Assembly: GCF_003194385.1 (NCBI RefSeq)
Contig: NZ_LAPT01000046.1
Location: forward strand, 1 to 42,654
Length of the DNA: 42,654 nt
Reading direction: 5' to 3'
From: Pokkaliibacter plantistimulans
GTDB lineage: Bacteria; Pseudomonadota; Gammaproteobacteria; Pseudomonadales; Balneatricaceae
The notes beneath the pieces were generated by a model that saw only the letters and a list, made by a program, of their open reading frames with translations, ran no database searches and had not been told where the DNA came from. Positions within the stretch are counted from its first letter, which is position 1. Each line of letters opens with the position of its first letter. Of this stretch, positions 34,134-42,533 are shown in pieces. The position numbers were made by a program, and so were the translations under genes.

Positions 34134-36797
34134 ATGACCAATAGCTTTGATGCCCTTTCCACACTGGACGTCGACGGCAAGACCTATCATTACTACCGTC
34201 TGGCCGCGCTGACCCCCAAACACGACATCCACCGCCTGCCCTATTCGCTGAAAATCCTGCTGGAAAACCTGCTGCGCAAGGAAGACGGCCAGAACGTCAC
34301 TCCGGCGGATATCGACGCCATGTGCCACTGGCAGGCCGATGCCGAAGCGTCGGTCCAGATCGCCTTCACCCCGGCGCGGGTGGTGCTGCAGGATTTCACC
34401 GGTGTACCGGCGGTGGTCGATCTGGCCGCCATGCGCGACGCCATGAAACAGCTGGGCGGCAACCCGGAGCTGATCAATCCGCTGGAGCCGGTCGATCTGG
34501 TTATCGACCACTCGGTGATGGTGGACTACTACGCCCGCAAGGACGCGCTGGATCTCAACACCAAGGTGGAATTCCAGCGTAATGAGGAGCGCTACCAGTT
34601 TCTGCGCTGGGGGCAGAAAGCCTTTTCCAACTTCCGCGTGGTGCCACCGGGCACCGGCATCGTCCATCAGGTCAATCTGGAATACCTGGCCCACGGGGTG
34701 ATGATCAAGCAGGTCAACGGCCATACCCTGGCCTACCCGGATACGCTGGTCGGCACGGATTCCCACACCACCATGATCAACGGCCTCGGCGTGCTGGGCT
34801 GGGGGGTCGGCGGGATCGAGGCCGAGGCGGCCATGCTGGGCCAGCCGATTACCATGCTGATCCCCGAAGTGATCGGCTTCAAACTGGCTGGCAGCCTGCC
34901 GGAAGGCGCCACCGCCACGGATCTGGTGCTGACGGTGACCCAGATGCTGCGCAAGAAAGGCGTGGTGGGTAAGTTCGTCGAGTTCTACGGTGACGGCCTC
35001 GACAACCTGCCGCTGGCGGATCGCGCCACCATTGCCAACATGGCCCCGGAATACGGCGCCACCTGCGGCATCTTCCCCATCGACAAGGAAACCCTGCGCT
35101 ATCTGCACCTGTCCGGCCGTGATGAGCACAGCATCAGGCTGGTGGAAGCCTACGCCCGCGCTCAGGGGCTGTGGCGGGAAACCGGCAGCCGCGAGGCGGA
35201 ATACAGCGACAGCCTGAGCCTTGATCTCAGCACCGTGGTGCCCAGTCTTGCCGGGCCAAAACGCCCGCAGGACCGTATCGCCCTGAGTGATGCCAAACAG
35301 GCCTTTGTCGAGATGCTGGGCAAAGAAAAACCCGACAGCGCCAACGAGGGTGTGGAATTTGAGCTGGACGGGAAAACGTGGACGCTGCATGACGGTGACG
35401 TGGTGATTGCCGCCATTACTTCCTGCACCAATACCTCCAACCCGGCGGTGCTGCTGACGGCCGGTCTGGTGGCGCAGAAAGCCAACGCCCTTGGCCTGCA
35501 GCGCAAACCCTGGGTGAAAACCTCACTGGCACCGGGCTCGCAGGTGGTGCCTGCCTATCTGCAGAAAGCCGGAGTGATGAGCGATCTGCAGGCGCTGGGT
35601 TTTGATCTGGTAGGTTTTGGCTGTACCACCTGTATCGGCAACTCCGGCCCGCTGGCAGAGCCCATCGCGCAGGCCATTCGCAGCGGCAAACTGATCGCAG
35701 CCGGGGTGCTGTCGAGCAACCGTAACTTTGAAGGGCGCATCCACCCCGATGTGCGCGCCAACTATCTGGCATCACCGCCACTGGTGGTGGCCTACGCCCT
35801 CGCTGGCACCATGAATATCGACCTCTACAACGAGCCGCTGGGCACCAGCCGCGACGGTAAGGCGGTGTACCTGAAAGACATCTGGCCGAGCCAGCAGGAA
35901 ATTGCTGAATTGCTGGCTTCCTCCATCAGCTCGGCGATGTTCCACGACAAGTATGCTGACGTCTTTGCCGGTACCGAGGCCTGGCAGCAACTACCGGCAC
36001 CGGAAGGGGAAACCTACGCCTGGCCGGACTCCACCTACGTCAAGCATCCGCCCTACTTCGAGGGCATGGGCAAAACGCCTTCAGCACTGCCCAGGATTGC
36101 ACAGGCCCGCTGTCTGGTCAGGGTCGGTGACTCCATCACTACCGACCATATCTCGCCTGCCGGTTCCATCAAGGCCGACAGCCCGGCTGGCCAATACCTG
36201 CAGCAACAGGGCGTACAACCTGCCGACTTCAACAGCCTTGGTTCCCGTCGGGGCAACCACGAAGTAATGATGCGCGGCACCTTTGCCAATGTGCGTCTGC
36301 GCAATCAGCTGGCACCGGGCACAGAAGGCGGCTTCACCACTTATCTGCCCAGCGGCGAGGTCACCAGTATTTTTGATGCCTCGATGCAATACCAGCAGGA
36401 TAACGTGCCGCTGATGGTCATTGCCGGTAAGGAATATGGCACCGGCTCCAGCCGTGACTGGGCGGCCAAAGGCACCAATCTGCTCGGTATCCGGGTGGTG
36501 ATCGCCGAAAGCTTCGAGCGCATCCACCGCTCCAATCTGGTCGGCTTTGGCGTGCTGCCGTTGCAGTTCAGGGCCGGTGAGTCAGCCGAAAGCCTGGGAC
36601 TGAGCGGCAGAGAGACCTTCAGCTTTGCCAGTCTGGAGCAGGAGCCGACAACACTGACCGTCAGTGTCACCCGGGAAGATGGCTCCGCGTTTGAGTTCGA
36701 GGCCGAGGTCCGTATCGACACCAGCACCGAGTGGGATTACTACCGCCACGGCGGCATCCTGCACTACGTGCTGCGTGATCTGGCCAGCAAGGGCTGA
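34134..36797 (+). CDS. acnA: Aconitate hydratase A
   Basis: The 887-residue TCA-cycle enzyme interconverts citrate and isocitrate. The three [4Fe-4S] cysteines are in SCTNTSNP (Cys431) and [11 protein letters not shown] (Cys497 and Cys500), matching the AcnA/IRP pattern. [20 protein letters not shown] and the C-terminal swivel domain with [10 protein letters not shown] are also typical. Length equals that of AcnA. GGGAG precedes the ATG by 6 bases. It is divergent from the iron-starvation fagA-fumC unit, so an iron-dependent and an iron-independent TCA enzyme share one intergenic region. Confidence 0.95.
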   Translation: MTNSFDALSTLDVDGKTYHYYRLAALTPKHDIHRLPYSLKILLENLLRKEDGQNVTPADIDAMCHWQADAEASVQIAFTPARVVLQDFTGVPAVVDLAAMRDAMKQLGGNPELINPLEPVDLVIDHSVMVDYYARKDALDLNTKVEFQRNEERYQFLRWGQKAFSNFRVVPPGTGIVHQVNLEYLAHGVMIKQVNGHTLAYPDTLVGTDSHTTMINGLGVLGWGVGGIEAEAAMLGQPITMLIPEVIGFKLAGSLPEGATATDLVLTVTQMLRKKGVVGKFVEFYGDGLDNLPLADRATIANMAPEYGATCGIFPIDKETLRYLHLSGRDEHSIRLVEAYARAQGLWRETGSREAEYSDSLSLDLSTVVPSLAGPKRPQDRIALSDAKQAFVEMLGKEKPDSANEGVEFELDGKTWTLHDGDVVIAAITSCTNTSNPAVLLTAGLVAQKANALGLQRKPWVKTSLAPGSQVVPAYLQKAGVMSDLQALGFDLVGFGCTTCIGNSGPLAEPIAQAIRSGKLIAAGVLSSNRNFEGRIHPDVRANYLASPPLVVAYALAGTMNIDLYNEPLGTSRDGKAVYLKDIWPSQQEIAELLASSISSAMFHDKYADVFAGTEAWQQLPAPEGETYAWPDSTYVKHPPYFEGMGKTPSALPRIAQARCLVRVGDSITTDHISPAGSIKADSPAGQYLQQQGVQPADFNSLGSRRGNHEVMMRGTFANVRLRNQLAPGTEGGFTTYLPSGEVTSIFDASMQYQQDNVPLMVIAGKEYGTGSSRDWAAKGTNLLGIRVVIAESFERIHRSNLVGFGVLPLQFRAGESAESLGLSGRETFSFASLEQEPTTLTVSVTREDGSAFEFEAEVRIDTSTEWDYYRHGGILHYVLRDLASKG

Positions 36798-36841
36798 GGC
36801 CAACGCTCTGATGACAAGTGCCCTGATGACACCGCACTACC

Positions 36842-36863
36842 GAGGGGACCAGCTGGCCCCCTC
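36842..36863 (+). terminator. acnA terminator-like palindrome
   Basis: GAGGGG-A-CCAG|CTGG-C-CCCCTC is a self-complementary 22-base segment with one mismatch, about 45 bp beyond the acnA stop. No T-run follows. Confidence 0.45.
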
Positions 36864-36871
36864 ACTCGTCA

Positions 36872-36922
36872 GGGTGGGCAGATCGTAAGGGTAGACAGAT
36901 AGCAAGGGCAGGCAGATAGTCA
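36872..36922. repeat. Three tandem 17-bp repeats
   Basis: GGGTGGGCAGATCGTAA, GGGTAGACAGATAGCAA and GGGCAGGCAGATAGTCA follow each other exactly. The last unit contains the stop codon of the LysR gene (36920-36922), so repeat expansion has reached its 3' end. Confidence 0.7.
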
Positions 36923-37807
36923 GCCAAAAGCTGCCCGCAGCGCATCGACAAAGCTGCTGATTTTCACCGTCGCACGTCGCCGGTCAGGAATCAGAATATG
37001 CATGGGCCGAGCCGGGCCCTGATAGTCAGGTAACACCTGCAGCAGATTGCCGCGGCGTATCTCTTCCTGCAGCACATCCTCCGGCCCCAGCGTGATGCCA
37101 TACCCTGCCAGTGCGGCGTGCAGCAGTGCCTTCCAGTCATTGGCCCGCAACCGCCCCTGTGGTCGCACTTCCTCAGTGCGCCCCTCTCGGCTGAAGCGCC
37201 AGCGACACGGCACCGAGGGTGACCAGATGCCATAGATCAGGCAGGAGTGCCGGGCCAGATCCGCTGGTGTGGCGGGCATCCCCTGTCTGGCAATGTACTC
37301 CGGCGAGGCGCAGGCAATCAGCCGGTATGGTTGCAGCGGGTAGGCAACCAGCGCGCTGTCACTCAGCTCGCCAATTCTTATCAGCACCTCATAACCCTCC
37401 TCCAGCGGATCGACCAGCCGGTCACTCAGGGTCAGCTCGACCTGCACCTGCGGGTACTGGCCGAGGTAGTCGCTGATAAAGGGCGCCAGGGAGAAGGAAC
37501 CAAAGGTGACCGGCGCATTGACGCGAATTACGCCCGCCGGTGTGCGCTTCATGTCCATGGCCAGCAGGTCGGCATTGTCAGCCTCCGCCACCACCACCTT
37601 GCAGCTCTCGTAGTAGCGATGACCAATGTCCGTCAGGCTCTGGCGGCGGGTGGTGCGGTTGATCAGCGCCGTCCCCAGACGCGCCTCCAGCCGGGCAACG
37701 TGCTTTGCCACCATCTGTGGTGACAGATGCAACGCTTCTGCGGCAGCGGCAAAGGAGCCCAGCTCCGCCGCCTTGATAAACACCGTCATACTGGTCAGCC
37801 GATCCAT
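36920..37807 (-). CDS. LysR-family transcriptional regulator
   Basis: The 295-residue protein has the N-terminal winged helix MDRLTSMTVFIKAAELGSFA...LHLSPQMVAKHVARLEARLG (about 1-60). A LysR_substrate domain follows (GVIRVNAPVTFGSFSLAPFI onward), ending in KISSFVDALRAAFG. It resembles the large single-gene group close to DmlR/PecT-type regulators. The second of two adjacent ATGs (37807) is preferred because AAGGAGG is then five bases away. It is divergent from the NAD(P)-binding reductase gene, with starts about 100 bp apart, so it probably controls that gene. Confidence 0.88.
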   Translation of the reverse strand: MDRLTSMTVFIKAAELGSFAAAAEALHLSPQMVAKHVARLEARLGTALINRTTRRQSLTDIGHRYYESCKVVVAEADNADLLAMDMKRTPAGVIRVNAPVTFGSFSLAPFISDYLGQYPQVQVELTLSDRLVDPLEEGYEVLIRIGELSDSALVAYPLQPYRLIACASPEYIARQGMPATPADLARHSCLIYGIWSPSVPCRWRFSREGRTEEVRPQGRLRANDWKALLHAALAGYGITLGPEDVLQEEIRRGNLLQVLPDYQGPARPMHILIPDRRRATVKISSFVDALRAAFG

Positions 37808-37897
37808 CATTCCCTCCTTTTTGTTGTTTATTTCGCATCCGATGGGCGATTTATCAACCAGTCTGCAATGAATACCTTGTCTCTCTAGCCGGCCAGA

Positions 37898-37951
37898 CAG
37901 GAGACAGCCATGAATCAAGAGACCAGCATGAAGCAGGAGACAAGCATGAAG
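37898..37951 (+). promoter_or_regulatory. Triplicated ribosome site plus start codon
   Basis: Three tandem 18-bp units read CAGGAGACAGCCATGAAT, CAAGAGACCAGCATGAAG and CAGGAGACAAGCATGAAG. Each holds a Shine-Dalgarno-like AGGAG/AAGAG and an in-frame ATG (37910, 37928, 37946). The reductase could start at any of the three. Confidence 0.75.
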
Positions 37952-38578
37952 ATCGGTATTATCGGCGCAGGTTTTGTTGGACGGGCGATCGCCAAACTCG
38001 GTATCAGTGCAGGCCATCAGGTGATGCTCAGCAATTCCCGTGGTGTACAGACGCTGTTCAGTCTGCGCCCCATGCTCGGTTGTGAGATCGGCAGTGTGGA
38101 GGAGGCCATTGCCTTCGGCGACATGGTGGTAATTGCCGTACCTCTCAGCGCTATTCAGCAGCTGCCTGCCGCGTTACTGGCGGGCAAAGCCGTGATGGAT
38201 GCGGTGAATTACTATCCCGAGCGCGATGGACACATCGCGGAACTCGACAGTCACCAGATCACCACCAGTGAAATGCTGGCGCGACAGTTACCGCAAGCGA
38301 GGATCACCAAGGCCTTCAATGCCATTCCCATGACCGATCTGGAAGCCGATGGCCTGCCTGCAGGCAGCGCCCATCGCCGCGCCCTGCCACTGGCAGGTGA
38401 TGACAGCACCGGCAAACAGCACGTTATCCGGCTGTATGACCAGTTCGGCTTCGATAGCGTCGATGCCGGTGCGCTTGCCGAAGGCTGGCGCTTTGAACGC
38501 GGTATGCCGGCCTACTGTGTCCGCATGACCGCAGCCGAGCTGAGGCAGACGCTGGCGGAAGCGGTATTGCCCGGATAA
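37910..38578 (+). CDS. NAD(P)-binding reductase, F420-dependent-NADP-reductase-like
   Basis: The 222-residue protein begins with a duplicated MNQETS/MKQETS tail and then a classic Rossmann motif, MKIGIIGAGFVGRAIAKLG. It continues with a family-typical NSRG (cofactor phosphate site), VVIAVPLSAIQQLP and ARITKAFNAIP. This places it in the NADPH-dependent F420 reductase/NADP_oxidoreductase_coenzyme-F420 fold. F420 itself is unlikely in this host, so the true substrate is unknown. The third ATG (37946) gives the family-normal N terminus. It is divergent from a LysR gene that probably regulates it. Confidence 0.82.
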   Translation: MNQETSMKQETSMKIGIIGAGFVGRAIAKLGISAGHQVMLSNSRGVQTLFSLRPMLGCEIGSVEEAIAFGDMVVIAVPLSAIQQLPAALLAGKAVMDAVNYYPERDGHIAELDSHQITTSEMLARQLPQARITKAFNAIPMTDLEADGLPAGSAHRRALPLAGDDSTGKQHVIRLYDQFGFDSVDAGALAEGWRFERGMPAYCVRMTAAELRQTLAEAVLPG

Positions 38579-38619
38579 CGAGACTTCCCCCGCCAGCAAC
38601 CTGCTCATGCTCTGCAAAT

Positions 38620-38647
38620 ACAGCGGGGGCCCGCTGGCCCCCGCTGT
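38620..38647. terminator. Hairpin between convergent genes
   Basis: A perfect 12-bp stem, ACAGCGGGGGCC/GGCCCCCGCTGT, has a 4-base loop and lies between the reductase (+) and the Lrp regulator (-). It is suited to stop both transcripts. Confidence 0.7.
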
Positions 38648-38672
38648 GTCAGGTCATGTTTTATCCTGCGCG

Positions 38673-39143
38673 TTATTCCAGCACCGGCACACCGTGGCGT
38701 TTTGCGGTATCCAGCCGGATATAGGATTTGGTGCTGACCACTTCGTTGCGGGCGTACAGCCGCTTGATCACCAGCTCGGTAAACGCCGCCATGTCGCGGG
38801 TACGCACCTCCAGCATCAGATCAACATCGCCCGTCACCCCATAGACAGACTGCACGCTGTCATCGCTCTGCAGGTAGCGCATGACGCTGTCGCGGGCACC
38901 GGCAATCTCCTTGCTGACAGTCACCAGCACCCAGGCCACCAGCCCGAAGCCAAGCTTTTCGTAATTGATGTCGGCCCGATAGCCGCTGATGACACCACTT
39001 TCCTCCAGCCGCCTGACCCGGCGCAGGCATTGTGAGGGCGACAGATTGACCTGCTCCGCCAGCTGCACATTGCTGATGCGGCCATCTTCACGCAATGCCA
39101 GGATAATTTTGTGATCCAGGCGATCCATCTCCAAACTCACCAT
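38673..39143 (-). CDS. Lrp/AsnC-family transcriptional regulator
   Basis: The 156-residue protein has an N-terminal helix-turn-helix (DRLDHKIILALREDGRISNV...LSPSQCLRRVRRLEESGVI) and a C-terminal RAM ligand-binding domain (VLVTVSKEIAGARDSVMRYL, VYGVTGDVDLMLEVRTRD). These are the two domains of Lrp/AsnC proteins. The ATG at 39143 has GGTGG before it; the ATG at 39128 directly abuts a GGAG, so it is less likely. A perfect inverted repeat lies 13 bp upstream of the start. The gene is divergent from the class V aminotransferase, its likely target. Confidence 0.9.
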   Translation of the reverse strand: MVSLEMDRLDHKIILALREDGRISNVQLAEQVNLSPSQCLRRVRRLEESGVISGYRADINYEKLGFGLVAWVLVTVSKEIAGARDSVMRYLQSDDSVQSVYGVTGDVDLMLEVRTRDMAAFTELVIKRLYARNEVVSTKSYIRLDTAKRHGVPVLE

Positions 39144-39155
39144 TTTTGGCCACCC

Positions 39156-39176
39156 TGATGCAATAAAGTTGCATCA
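39156..39176. promoter_or_regulatory. Perfect inverted repeat between Lrp and aminotransferase genes
   Basis: TGATGCAA-TAAAG-TTGCATCA is an 8-5-8 perfect dyad, 13 bp before the Lrp start and 90 bp before the aminotransferase start. It is a likely Lrp-protein operator for autorepression and control of the neighbour. Confidence 0.6.
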
Positions 39177-39266
39177 CTATCCCCTTTCGCCCCGGTCTTC
39201 GCAATCTCCGGTCATCGCCTGCGCGCTACACTGCTGACGTCGCCCATGATCGTGACGGAGCCTATC

Positions 39267-40499
39267 ATGACCCCCACACTGGATATGCAGTTTGTTCGTC
39301 AGTTCTTCCCTGCCTTTCGTGAGCCCAGCCTCAGTGGTCAGGCCTTCTTCGACAACGCCGGTGGCTCCTATGCCTGCCAGCAGGTGATTGATCGTCTGCA
39401 GACGTATTACTACCAGACCAAGGTGCAGCCCTATGGCTTTCACCCTGCTTCCATCACGGCCGGACAGCTAATGGACAGCTCGCACCAGCGTCTGGCGGAA
39501 TACCTCAATGTGGACGCCGATGAAGTGCATCTCGGCCCGTCCACCTCGCAGAACACCTATGTGCTGGCGCAGGCGTTTGCCCGCCAGCTGCGTGCTGGCG
39601 ACGAGATCATCGTTACCAATCAGGATCACGAGGCCAACAGCGGGGTCTGGCGCCGGCTGGCAGATCAGGGCGTGATCGTCAGGGAATGGCAGGTTGACCC
39701 CGACAGCGGCGCACTGGATATGGCGGCGCTGGAGCCACTGCTGACAGACAGAACCCGGCTGCTGACCCTGCCCCACTGCTCCAACATCCTCGGCCAGATC
39801 AATCCGGTGGCGACCATCTGTGCCAGAGCAAGGCAGGCAGGTGTCACCACGGTGGTCGACGGGGTGTCCTACGCCGGGCACGGCCTGCCCGATGTGGCGG
39901 CGCTGGGCGCCGATATCTATCTGTTCTCCCTGTACAAGACCTTCGGCCCCCATCTTGGCGCCATGGTCATTCGTCGCGCCACGGCTCAGGCACTGGGCAA
40001 TCAGGCGCACTATTTCAACGGCGACTACATTCACAAATGGTTTGTACCGGCAGGCCCGGATCATGCGCAGGTGGCGGCCAGTCAGGGGATCGCGGATTAC
40101 CTTGACCAGCTGCACGCCCATCATTTCGGCACAGCAGCGCAACCGGCCCAACGTGCCGCAGATGTACGCCAGCTGCTCAAGGGCGCTGAACAGCCTCTGC
40201 TCAGCCAGCTGCTGGACTTTATCCGCCAGCATCCACGCCTGCGCCTGCTGGGGCCACAGGACAGCAACGAGCGGGTATCCACCCTGTCGCTGCTGACCGG
40301 CGAGCGCAGCCCGCAGCAAGTGGCCCACGCGCTGGCAGAGCACGGCATCATGGCCGGTGCCGGGCACTTCTATGCGGTCAGGCTGCTGGAGGCCATGGGC
40401 GTCCCTGCCCAGCAGGGCGTCTTGCGCCTGTCTTTCGTGCACTACACCGACCAGCAGGATATGGATCAGCTGCTGCAGGCGCTGGACCGGGTGCTGTAG
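39267..40499 (+). CDS. Class V aminotransferase, cysteine-desulfurase-like (VC1184 type)
   Basis: The 410-residue PLP enzyme has FFDNAGGSYACQQVIDRL near the N terminus and LGPSTSQNTYVLAQAF. The PLP site is VVDGVSYAGHGLPDV and then YKTFGPHLGAMV (Lys224). The sequence fits the family of cysteine-desulfurase-like proteins whose members include V. cholerae VC1184. The C-terminal catalytic Cys loop of true SufS/IscS is not evident, so sulfur transfer is doubtful. The start at 39267 has GGAG six bases away; the frame to 39246 is not needed. It is probably controlled by the divergent Lrp gene. The physiological substrate is unknown. Confidence 0.83.
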   Translation: MTPTLDMQFVRQFFPAFREPSLSGQAFFDNAGGSYACQQVIDRLQTYYYQTKVQPYGFHPASITAGQLMDSSHQRLAEYLNVDADEVHLGPSTSQNTYVLAQAFARQLRAGDEIIVTNQDHEANSGVWRRLADQGVIVREWQVDPDSGALDMAALEPLLTDRTRLLTLPHCSNILGQINPVATICARARQAGVTTVVDGVSYAGHGLPDVAALGADIYLFSLYKTFGPHLGAMVIRRATAQALGNQAHYFNGDYIHKWFVPAGPDHAQVAASQGIADYLDQLHAHHFGTAAQPAQRAADVRQLLKGAEQPLLSQLLDFIRQHPRLRLLGPQDSNERVSTLSLLTGERSPQQVAHALAEHGIMAGAGHFYAVRLLEAMGVPAQQGVLRLSFVHYTDQQDMDQLLQALDRVL

Positions 40500-40551
40500 C
40501 ACCACGCGCCCTGCCCCTTGCCCCTAAAACACCCTGCATATCGCTGAAAAA

Positions 40552-40580
40552 CATCAGGGGGGCCAATGGCCCCCCTGATG
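40552..40580 (-). terminator. Strong intrinsic terminator
   Basis: A 13-bp perfect stem, CATCAGGGGGGCC/GGCCCCCCTGATG, has a 3-base turn and is followed on the minus strand by TTTTTC. It terminates the antiporter gene at 40631 and can also stop the convergent aminotransferase transcript. Confidence 0.85.
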
Positions 40581-40630
40581 GTGTCAGATCGTGTTCACGA
40601 CCCGGTGCTACGGGCGATGATCGCCCTGCA

Positions 40631-41965
40631 TTATTTGCTGACCGAGTGCGACAGCTTGGCTACCGCCTCTTCCGCGGCCAGCAGTTCCGGATCTATGGGT
40701 TCGCGTCCGGCTTCGATACTGGCCTGAATCATCGGCGCAATGGTGGAACCCTGCACCACGATAGAGAAGATCACCACCACGTAGGTCATCATCAGCACCA
40801 GCGTATGGAAATCGACCTTTTCGATTGTCGCCACATGCTCAGGAATGGACGCCGCCATGGCCAGCGCCAGACCGCCACGCAGACCGCCCCAGGTCAGGAT
40901 TTTCACTGAGTGGGCATCGTACTGACGGAACTTGCGGAAGCCGATATAGGGCAAGGCCACGCTGATAAAGCGTGCCGCCAGCACCAGCGGGATCATCAGC
41001 AGACCGAGGCCGACTTCCGCCCAGGTCACGGGCATCACCACCAGCAGCAGACCGATCAGCAGGAACAGCAGGGCGTTGAGGAAGGCATCCACGGTATGCC
41101 AGAAATGCGACAGGGTTTCCTGACTGTGCTTGGAGAAGCCGACGCCGCGGGTCACGTTACCGATGACGATACCGGCCACTACCATCGCCAGCGGGCCGGA
41201 AATATCCAGCATGTTGGCCAGCGCGTAACCGGCCGTGGGGATACACAGGGTAATCAGCAGCTCGATGCTCGGGTCATTGCTGCGGCAGATCAGCCAGTGG
41301 GCAACGGCAGCCAGCACCGCACCAAACAGGATGCCGCCGACGGCATCGACCAGAAACAGCTCAGCTACGCCACCAAAGGTCGGCGCTTCACCGGAGAAAG
41401 CCACGGCAAACACCGTGGTGAACACCACCAGACCGACGCCATCGTTAAACAGGGATTCCCCTTCCACCTGCACGGAAATGCGGTCAGGCGCATGCATTTT
41501 CTTGATGATAGCCAGCACCGCGATAGGGTCGGTGGGGCTGATCAGGGCGCCGAACAGCAGGCAGTACACCAGCGGCAGCGGATAGCCCAGCAGATCCAGC
41601 ACGAAGTAACAGCCGTAGCCGATCAGCACCGTCGACAGCAGGGTCGAACCCAGTGCCATGATGGTGATTTCCCAGCGCTGATGGCGCAGCAGATGCAGGT
41701 CGATCTCCAGCGCTCCGGCAAACAGCAGGAAGCCGAGCATGCCCTTGAGCAGCAGCAGGTTGAAGTTGAGGCCACCAATGGCCTGCGTGATGTACTCGGC
41801 CACATCGTTACCGGCGAACTTGACCAGCACCATCAGTAATACCGACATCGCCACCGAGCCGGTGGTGATGGCAATGGTAGTCTGCAGGCGCAGCAGATAC
41901 TGGTTGGCAAAGGCAATGAAGATGGCCACTGCCGACAGAAAGCAGAGGAAATACCAGGCATTCAT
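40631..41965 (-). CDS. CPA1-family Na+/H+ antiporter
   Basis: The 444-residue inner-membrane protein has about 12 hydrophobic segments. The CPA1 motifs are present: SPTDPIAVLAI (143-153, with Asp146), EGESLFNDGVGLVVF (168-182, with Asn174-Asp175, the ion-binding pair), and GGLRGGLALAMA in the C-terminal half. It lacks the long cytoplasmic tail of eukaryotic NHE, and length fits NhaP-like bacterial proteins. It exchanges Na+ (or K+) for H+ and helps control pH and sodium. GGAG lies 10 bases before the ATG. It is a single gene with a long leader full of hairpins. Confidence 0.9.
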   Translation of the reverse strand: MNAWYFLCFLSAVAIFIAFANQYLLRLQTTIAITTGSVAMSVLLMVLVKFAGNDVAEYITQAIGGLNFNLLLLKGMLGFLLFAGALEIDLHLLRHQRWEITIMALGSTLLSTVLIGYGCYFVLDLLGYPLPLVYCLLFGALISPTDPIAVLAIIKKMHAPDRISVQVEGESLFNDGVGLVVFTTVFAVAFSGEAPTFGGVAELFLVDAVGGILFGAVLAAVAHWLICRSNDPSIELLITLCIPTAGYALANMLDISGPLAMVVAGIVIGNVTRGVGFSKHSQETLSHFWHTVDAFLNALLFLLIGLLLVVMPVTWAEVGLGLLMIPLVLAARFISVALPYIGFRKFRQYDAHSVKILTWGGLRGGLALAMAASIPEHVATIEKVDFHTLVLMMTYVVVIFSIVVQGSTIAPMIQASIEAGREPIDPELLAAEEAVAKLSHSVSK

Positions 41966-42205
41966 GGTTGGGTTTCTCCGTAAGTTTTATAAGGGGTTGA
42001 AGGTTGAAAACGGTTTTCGAAATGGCCGCCGGGCGGCGATTTGGAAAACAGCACTCATCAGCAACACACCTCTGTCACGAGGCTGGAATACCAGGGTCTT
42101 GTAGTTGTTCTCTGGTGATTTCCCAAACGGAGAAGTCGGTTTTTTCATGATCCCGAACAGATCAGGAAAAAAACCGCAACATTTTATCATCTATCGCAGC
42201 AAAGC
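41966..42205 (-). promoter_or_regulatory. Long structured 5' leader of the antiporter gene
   Basis: About 240 bases lie between the predicted start of transcription and the ATG. Several stems can be read on the minus strand. One is a long one, CGGTTTTTTTC...GAAAAAACCG (42137-42176). Smaller ones are CTGG-TATT-CCAG and CCTC-GTGACA-GAGG (about 42075-42100). Closer to the gene are AAATCGCCGC-CCG-GCGGCCATTT (42020-42042) and GAAAAC-C-GTTTTC. This is more structure than a plain leader needs, and a cation-sensing riboswitch is possible. Confidence 0.45.
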
Positions 42206-42209
42206 CGCC

Positions 42210-42239
42210 GGATATTTTCTAGGCTTGAAAGAATGTCAA
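42210..42239 (-). promoter_or_regulatory. Probable antiporter promoter
   Basis: On the minus strand a perfect -35 TTGACA (42234-42239) is followed 16-17 bp on by AAATAT/AATATC as a weak -10. It fits a start near 42205 and hence a leader of about 240 bases. Confidence 0.45.
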
Positions 42240-42334
42240 CGCAGTGCAACCCACCTGACGTAACAATCCTTATTTTGCAGTCGTGCAGAACCGATGATCG
42301 TCATCGTTTTCTGTCAGACTGAACGGCATGCTAC

Positions 42335-42474
42335 CAGGCCGTTGAAAAAACGTTATCGAGGCAGCCGAGACAAGGAAGACACAGGCGAAAAAGCGGAGTT
42401 TAGTAAGCTAAATGAGCATTTTGAGCCTGTGTTTGACGCGGTATTCGGCAACGCAGATAGTTTTCAACGACCTG
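42335..42474. mobile_element. MITE-like palindromic repeat, 140 bp
   Basis: The termini form inverted repeats, CAGGCCGTTGAAAA and TTTTCAACGACCTG (13 of 14 match). Inside are further arms, ACACAGGC...GCCTGTGT and TTTAG-TAAG-CTAAA, so the whole element folds into one branched hairpin. It has no coding frame of its own. Similar sequences are, as I recall, scattered through gammaproteobacterial genomes, which fits a non-autonomous mobile repeat. Confidence 0.6.
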
Positions 42475-42533
42475 TTAAAGCCGACGGATCACTTCAGCAC
42501 ACCTGCCCCACTCACAAGGCTCCGATACCTGCC

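Noticed and set aside
33882-35390. 502-codon minus-strand frame opposite acnA
   Set aside because: It lies antisense to an unmistakable aconitase; composition is biased and there is no ribosome site or motif.
39267-40499. Kynureninase, which would have completed a tryptophan-to-anthranilate route
   Set aside because: The PLP lysine context (YKTFGPH) and N-terminal block fit the VC1184-type cysteine-desulfurase-like family; the kynureninase active-site pattern is absent.
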